This document shows positions 63,069 through 64,000 of a stretch of DNA of 64,000 nucleotides, piece after piece (within the stretch, counting starts at the first letter, position 1; each line of letters starts with the position of its first letter). The DNA is from Streptomyces sp. CB01201 (GTDB taxonomy: Bacteria > Actinomycetota > Actinomycetes > Streptomycetales > Streptomycetaceae): positions 1 to 64,000 of the forward strand of contig NZ_NNBJ01000025.1 in the NCBI RefSeq assembly GCF_002803085.1. The letters are read 5' to 3'. The notes below the pieces were generated by a model. It saw only the letters and a program-made list of their open reading frames with translations, made no database searches and had not been told where the DNA came from. A program made the position numbers and the translations under genes.

Positions 63069-63244
63069 GCGGTGACGCACCTGCTGGTCGAGGGTGAGAT
63101 GTTCGGCAGGCCGGGGCATCCGGTCCTCGCCAGCCGGCCTGAAGCACGCACGAGTCGGCCCGGCCCCGGCCTCAGATGTCGCGGGACCGGGGCCCGCTGC
63201 CCGCTTTTCGAGTCCGGCCCAATGCCACGGCCGGCGCGCGTCGC

Positions 63245-63895
63245 TCACCTCCGTCCGGCGCCGACGGACCCGTCCCAGGCCAGCGCGTTCAGCACCTGGT
63301 CGACACTCGCCTCCGTCGACGTCCGCTCCGAGTCCACCGTGATGACCGGGCCACGGGACAAGGAGAGGGAACGATAGACCCCAAGCATCTCCTCCTGGTA
63401 CCGGACGAAATCGGCCTCCACCGAGTCCGTCCGCCGAAAGTCCCGCCCGCTGTGATAACCGCCGAGAACCTTGCCGAGGGACTTCCGCCGACGCAGCGTC
63501 TCCTCGGCAGAACACTCGACCAGGACCGTCAGCGTCTCCCTCGGCGCGAACGCGAAGACCTGCGCCGCCCATTCGGGGTCCGCGCCTCGCACCACGCCCC
63601 GAGCCATGCCCGACATCGCATAGCGGTCCGCCACCACCGCACTGCCTTCAGCGAGCCACGGACGGATGTCCTTCTCGCACCTATGCGCCAGGTCCATGGC
63701 CTCCGCCAACAGCAGGGAATGTGCCCCGAGTCGGCCTTCCCGCTTCCACTGCGGAAGGAGGTCGCCGGTCAACTCGGACGAATTCCAATCGGTGAATTCG
63801 ACGGGCTTGTCCGTTATTTCATCCAGACGCCTCAGCAACCCCTTGATGAGAGTTGACTTACCTGCGGAATAAATTCCGTCGACAACGACGAGCAC
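63245..63895 (-). CDS. Thymidylate-kinase-like P-loop kinase
   Basis: I favour the GTG at 63895, with GAGG 6 bases upstream, over a TTG four codons earlier. The product is 216 residues and starts LVVVDGIYSAGKSTLIKGLL, a P-loop. It continues with the DRY-like segment AVVADRYAMSGMARGVVRGA and a lid-like ETLRRRKSLGKVLGGYHSGR. The fold matches dTMP kinase, but the DE/DR substrate residues differ, so the substrate may not be TMP. It is convergent with the regulator gene; similar kinases occur beside natural-product clusters. Bases 63908-64000 show no further gene. Confidence 0.75.
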   Translation of the reverse strand: MLVVVDGIYSAGKSTLIKGLLRRLDEITDKPVEFTDWNSSELTGDLLPQWKREGRLGAHSLLLAEAMDLAHRCEKDIRPWLAEGSAVVADRYAMSGMARGVVRGADPEWAAQVFAFAPRETLTVLVECSAEETLRRRKSLGKVLGGYHSGRDFRRTDSVEADFVRYQEEMLGVYRSLSLSRGPVITVDSERTSTEASVDQVLNALAWDGSVGAGRR

Positions 63896-64000
63896 GGGAT
63901 GCCTCAAATTCTCTGCCGCTCTGCGATCTGACGGGGCGAAACCCTCGCATCAACCCGGTAGATTTCCCAGCCGGTCGTGTGAACAGCCGCATCGGCCGAG

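Noticed and set aside
1..64000. CRISPR array
   Set aside because: No series of regularly spaced repeats was seen on reading; the repeats found are pairs.
1..64000. tRNA or rRNA genes and tRNA-based attachment sites
   Set aside because: No cloverleaf-like TTCGA/GGTTCGAATC context with acceptor pairing was noticed by eye; a tRNA scan would settle it.

Overview
The window is high-GC actinobacterial DNA. Codon use, GTG/TTG starts and families such as a DUF6192-like protein with RacP, EACC1 with a caspase-STAND protein, LAxTG surface anchors and Tad-associated LysM-BTAD proteins point to Streptomyces or a close relative. I saw no rRNA, tRNA, CRISPR array or core housekeeping operon. The five insertion-sequence transposases and many broken genes suggest an accessory region such as a chromosome arm or large plasmid.

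Layout. 0-12 kb: an SDR, a putative extracellular contractile injection system (eCIS) cargo protein, an intact-ended ISL3 element with an 8-bp target duplication, an IS110 transposase, then small genes (VOC, GNAT, phosphotransferase remnant). 11-16 kb: decayed genes, several with single-base shifts. 15.7-24.4 kb: a metabolic cluster around a divergent promoter (cupin, three DJ-1/PfpI paralogues, HAD, ferritin-like, MFS, VOC, SDR, LysR), four members of which are frameshifted or interrupted. 25-30 kb: a 24-residue peptide gene with a strong hairpin, a SUKH gene lying between two copies of a 34-bp repeat, and a DUF6192/RacP pair that is also broken. 30-33.4 kb: IS5-like transposase, MFS exporter with a palindromic operator, truncated integrase. 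33.5-40 kb: an intact, translationally coupled partial Tad/Flp pilus operon ending in a 1,235-residue LysM-BTAD protein. 40-46 kb: macro-domain protein, a GyrB-like protein lacking its ATPase residues, a sortase-anchored coiled-coil protein. 46.2-51.1 kb: EACC1 plus a caspase/STAND/WD40 protein, a predicted conflict (immunity or suicide) system. 51-58.8 kb: gene fragments, an IS5/IS427 element with programmed frameshift, an orotate-PRTase-like gene, an excisionase-like protein and a frameshifted IS110.

58.9-63.9 kb is the most interesting part. It is visibly poorer in GC than its neighbours and holds a compact locus that looks like an undescribed ribosomally made peptide system. A 34-residue precursor (60673-60777) has an acidic leader, a Gly-Gly site and a ten-residue core with a CxxC motif. 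It follows a freestanding condensation-domain protein and is followed by a perfect 12-bp hairpin and a thioredoxin-reductase-like flavoprotein with the CxxCxGWE signature of the dithiol oxidases GliT, HlmI and DepH. A StrR-like ParB/HTH regulator and a convergent thymidylate-kinase-like P-loop protein complete the set. My inference is that the peptide's two cysteines are oxidised to a disulfide and the peptide is acylated or condensed by the C-domain protein; the product is unknown.
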